Origin: Deltaproteobacteria bacterium | GTDB taxonomy: Bacteria; Desulfobacterota; Desulfuromonadia; Geobacterales; Geobacteraceae | Length of the DNA stretch: 7,345 bases | Direction: 5' to 3' | NCBI GenBank assembly: GCA_021810985.1 | Contig: JAJZQA010000119.1 | Span: forward strand, 1 to 7,345 | In this document: in pieces, positions 5,018-7,345 of the stretch | How the letters are laid out: each line of letters opens with the position of its first letter | Numbering within the stretch: position 1 is the first letter of the stretch | Position numbers and translations under genes: made by a program | The notes under the pieces: generated by a model | Told to the model about the DNA's origin: nothing | Databases searched by the model: none | Seen by the model: the letters and a program-made list of their open reading frames with translations, nothing else

Positions 5018-7246
5018 CTAACCTCCTAATCCCAGGAGCCTGCCGCCCTGGTAAACGATGAATGCCATTCCCCAGGCAAGGACCGTCTGGTAGAGGAAGG
5101 CGACGCCAAACCATTTCCACGAGCCGAATTCCTGGCGCATGGCAATTGCCACCACCATGCACGGCATGTAGAGAAGCACGAAGACCATAAAGGCGTATGA
5201 GGTGAGAGGCGTGAAGGCACCGTGAACCGCCGATTTTAGGGATGATAGATCTTCCTCTTCCTCGGGCTTTCCCTGAATACCGAGGGTTGTGGTAACGGCA
5301 TCCCTGGCAGCCGTACCGAAGGAAACGACGATTTCCTTGAGATCTTCACCAAGAGTCGGCGCTGTTTCTACCTTCTCCTCACCGCTCTGCGGAGCGTAGA
5401 TTTCACCCATGGTCCCGACAACTATTTCCTTGGCAATAACGCCGGTGATCAGGGACGAGGCTGCCTCCCAGGTACCGAAACCGAGCGGCGCCAGAGCCGG
5501 AGCCATTACCTGTCCAGCCTGTCCGAGATAGGAGTCCTTCTTGCTTTCCACGCCCCAGGGAAGATTCAACATGAACCAGACAAGGATGGACACCGCAAGG
5601 ATGTAGGTTCCCGCCTTGATCAGGAAGTGTTTGCCCTTCTCCCAGGTATGGAGGCAAAGACTGTGAAGCGAGGGCATCCGGTAGGGAGGAAGCTCCATGA
5701 TAAACATGGGGGCCTCGCCACGGAACAGGGTTTTCTTGAAGATTATACCCATGATGATGGCAAGGACGATCCCCATGACGTACAGTGACCAGATCACTGT
5801 ACCGGAGTTTGCGGCGAAAAATACCCCGGCGAACAGCACATAGACCGGGAGTCGCGCGCCGCATGACATGAGCGGCAACAGCAGCGCGGTGAGCGCCTTG
5901 TCCCGCGGATTTTCCAGGGTTCTGGTGGCGTAGATACCAGGCACATTGCAGCCAAAGCCCAGGAGCATCGGGATGAATGACTTGCCGTGCAGTCCCATGG
6001 AATGCATGGCCCGGTCCATGACAAAGGCGGCCCGTGCCATGTAGCCGCTCCCTTCCAGGAAGGTAATAAAGAACATCATGGCGAAAATGACCGGCACGAA
6101 AACCAGGACAAACCCGACCCCGGCGATGATTCCTTCGTTCACCAGCGATACCGTCCAGTCGGGAGCGCCGATACCGCTCAGCAGGAACTCGGCCCAGCGC
6201 TTGAAGGGGCCGCTCGTCATGGCATCCAGCCAATCGGCAAAGGGCGCGGAAAGGTCGAAGGTGAGCTTGAATACCAGCCACATAGCGGCAAGGAAGATCG
6301 GGATACCCAGATAGCGGTTCAGCACGACCCGGTCGATTTTCTCGGTTATCTCCATCTTGCGCAATTCAGGCTTGCGCAGAACTTCACGGGTCAGGCCGGT
6401 GGCGAGGGAATAGCGGGTGTCAGCCATGATCGCTTCAATATCTTCGCCATGGGCTTTTCTCAGGTGACGCAGCGCCTCATCCATGGACGCGCCACTACCA
6501 AGGTTTAGCTCCTCCGCCACAGGGCTGTCTCCCTCCATCAGCTTCAGCAGAAGCCAGCGTTTCGGGTATCTATCAAGAAGATCGGGATGATTTTTCTTCA
6601 GCGTCGACTCTATGGAACTGGCGGCAACTTCGACATCCTCACCATAGTTCAGCTGCTGCGGAACATGGCCGGACGGATCGTCCGCGGTCGCTAGGGCGCC
6701 CTTCAGAAGCGCTTCCAAGCCGTTTTTTTTCACGGCTGAGGTAGGGATGACCGTGATGCCGAGCATCTTTTCGATGCCCTTTACATCGATTTTGTACCCC
6801 TTCGACTCTGCCTCATCGTAGATATTGAGGGCCATGACCAGCGGGATCCCCAGTTCCAGCAACTGCACGGTGAGGTAGAGGTTTCGCTCGAGGTTGGTGG
6901 CGTCCACCACATTGATGATCAAATCAGGCCGCTCGTTGACCAGGTAGTCACGGGCGATGATTTCCTCCTGGGTGTAGGGGGACAGAGAATAGGTACCGGG
7001 AAGATCGACCAGCCGGATCTTTCTGCCCTGGAATTCGAACATCGCCTCTTTTTTCTCCACCGTGACTCCGGCCCAGTTTCCCACGTGGAGCCTGGTGCCG
7101 GCGATGGCATTGATCAGGGTGGATTTGCCGGAGTTCGGGTTCCCGGCGACAGCCACCGTTATGAGCCGTTTTTCCACCGGATGGAGCGCCGCCTTCCTCT
7201 GCCCTTCGGTGAGAACCCCCGCTTTCTCCTTCGTTTGCATGCTCAT
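5018..7246 (-). CDS. feoB: Ferrous iron transporter B (FeoB), GTPase-gated Fe(II) permease
   Basis: A complete 742-residue FeoB that imports Fe(II) across the inner membrane. The N-terminal G domain shows G1 GNPNSGKST (35-43), the G2 region GNWAGVTVEKK (56-66), G3 DLPG (81-84), G4 NIYD (141-144) and G5 TSAV (169-172). A helical GDI-like spacer covers about 175-290. The membrane part starts near 305 and contains the two Gate regions. Cysteines in GFGCNVPG (Cys433), SCGARLPVY (Cys462) and MPCM (Cys696) match the conserved pore cysteines of FeoB. An acidic cytoplasmic loop (about 615-670, with EEEED) precedes the last helices. The start ATG has GGAGGT 6 nt upstream and overlaps the feoA stop as ATGA; an alternative ATG lies two codons later. 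The N-terminal ~25 residues before the G domain are a short extension. Expression is commonly Fur-controlled in this family, but the promoter is outside the window. Confidence 0.98.
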   Translation of the reverse strand: MSMQTKEKAGVLTEGQRKAALHPVEKRLITVAVAGNPNSGKSTLINAIAGTRLHVGNWAGVTVEKKEAMFEFQGRKIRLVDLPGTYSLSPYTQEEIIARDYLVNERPDLIINVVDATNLERNLYLTVQLLELGIPLVMALNIYDEAESKGYKIDVKGIEKMLGITVIPTSAVKKNGLEALLKGALATADDPSGHVPQQLNYGEDVEVAASSIESTLKKNHPDLLDRYPKRWLLLKLMEGDSPVAEELNLGSGASMDEALRHLRKAHGEDIEAIMADTRYSLATGLTREVLRKPELRKMEITEKIDRVVLNRYLGIPIFLAAMWLVFKLTFDLSAPFADWLDAMTSGPFKRWAEFLLSGIGAPDWTVSLVNEGIIAGVGFVLVFVPVIFAMMFFITFLEGSGYMARAAFVMDRAMHSMGLHGKSFIPMLLGFGCNVPGIYATRTLENPRDKALTALLLPLMSCGARLPVYVLFAGVFFAANSGTVIWSLYVMGIVLAIIMGIIFKKTLFRGEAPMFIMELPPYRMPSLHSLCLHTWEKGKHFLIKAGTYILAVSILVWFMLNLPWGVESKKDSYLGQAGQVMAPALAPLGFGTWEAASSLITGVIAKEIVVGTMGEIYAPQSGEEKVETAPTLGEDLKEIVVSFGTAARDAVTTTLGIQGKPEEEEDLSSLKSAVHGAFTPLTSYAFMVFVLLYMPCMVVAIAMRQEFGSWKWFGVAFLYQTVLAWGMAFIVYQGGRLLGLGG
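5021..5027 (-). promoter_or_regulatory. Ribosome binding site of the Cys-rich peptide, inside feoB
   Basis: AGGAGGT on the minus strand lies over the last sense codons of feoB, directly before its TAG stop. Its distance favours GTG at 5015 (5 nt) about as much as ATG at 5009 (11 nt), and makes translational coupling with feoB likely. Confidence 0.7.
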
Positions 7247-7345
7247 CCCATTACCTCCACGCCAATTCCTTCCGCTTCCTTTTTCCGCAGCGAGAGGTTG
7301 TAACTTTTGATCTTCACCTCGATGGGGTCGCCCAGCGGCGCCATT
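7243..7345 (-). CDS. feoA: Ferrous iron transport protein A (FeoA), C-terminal part only
   Basis: The last 33 residues of FeoA plus the stop are present; the rest lies beyond the right edge. The visible part reads MAPLGDPIEVKIKSYNLSLR and then KKEAEGIGVEV, matching the end of the SH3-like FeoA fold (GDPIEV, LSLRKKEA). The Met at the edge is internal, not the start. Its TGA shares bases with the feoB ATG (ATGA, 7246-7243). FeoA is a small cytoplasmic partner required for full FeoB-dependent Fe(II) uptake, thought to act on the FeoB cytoplasmic domain. Confidence 0.93.
   Translation of the reverse strand, partial: MAPLGDPIEVKIKSYNLSLRKKEAEGIGVEVMG
7253..7258 (-). promoter_or_regulatory. Ribosome binding site of feoB, inside feoA
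   Basis: GGAGGT on the minus strand, 6 nt before the feoB ATG at 7246, lies within the last codons of feoA. It selects this ATG over the one at 7240 and fits coupled translation. Confidence 0.75.

Noticed and set aside
5403..6281. Minus-strand open frame of 292 codons within feoB
   Set aside because: It is in another frame of the feoB membrane region, with a His/Arg/Gly-rich translation lacking domain-like character. feoB is unambiguous here.
5987..6508. Plus-strand open frame of 173 codons opposite feoB
   Set aside because: Antisense to conserved FeoB sequence, with a low-complexity Gly/His/Gln composition and no ribosome binding site evident.
1..7345. CRISPR array, tRNA, rRNA, insertion sequence, defence or phage genes
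   Set aside because: I saw no regularly spaced direct repeats, no cloverleaf or rRNA-like segments, and no transposase, integrase or known defence-protein motifs in any frame.

Overview
The window reads as chromosomal DNA from a Gram-negative, probably anaerobic bacterium. The gene set (feoA-feoB followed by a small Cys-rich FeoB partner, a MoxR/DUF58/transglutaminase operon, and an unusual HD-like protein) is reminiscent of Desulfuromonadales/Geobacter-type Deltaproteobacteria. That placement is from memory of gene content and protein style, not from a search. I see no mobile element, CRISPR array, tRNA or rRNA.

Layout. (1) Positions 1-3417, minus strand: a three-gene operon read right to left. 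A MoxR-family AAA+ ATPase (3417-2476) is followed by a DUF58 membrane protein (ending at 1613, start codon uncertain) and a DUF3488/TgpA-type membrane transglutaminase (start 1626, running off the left edge). The last two genes overlap by 14 bp. (2) Positions 3418-3846: a divergent intergenic region of 429 bp. It has a candidate plus-strand promoter with a palindrome over its -35 box, and two consecutive hairpins just before the next ribosome binding site. (3) Positions 3847-4779, plus strand: a 310-residue protein of unrecognised family with an HD-phosphohydrolase-like residue pattern in which HD is replaced by HE. (4) Positions 4780-4880: a short convergent gap with a strong hairpin that fits a terminator for the feo operon. 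(5) Positions 4881-7345, minus strand: the ferrous iron uptake operon feoA (C-terminal end only), feoB (complete, 742 aa) and a 42-residue Cys-rich FeoB-associated membrane protein. The feoA-feoB junction is an ATGA overlap.

How they work together. FeoB is a GTPase-gated Fe(II) transporter of the inner membrane, FeoA is its small cytoplasmic SH3-like partner, and the Cys-rich peptide is a frequent accessory in organisms with this feo type. The MoxR-DUF58-transglutaminase set is a widely conserved module in which an AAA+ chaperone-like ATPase is thought to act on a client made by the same operon; its exact role is not settled in general and not shown here. The HD-like gene between the two operons has its own signals and no evident functional link to either side. 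I found no clearly new multi-gene system. The most open items are the HD-like protein with its structured leader, and the apparent non-canonical start of the DUF58 gene.
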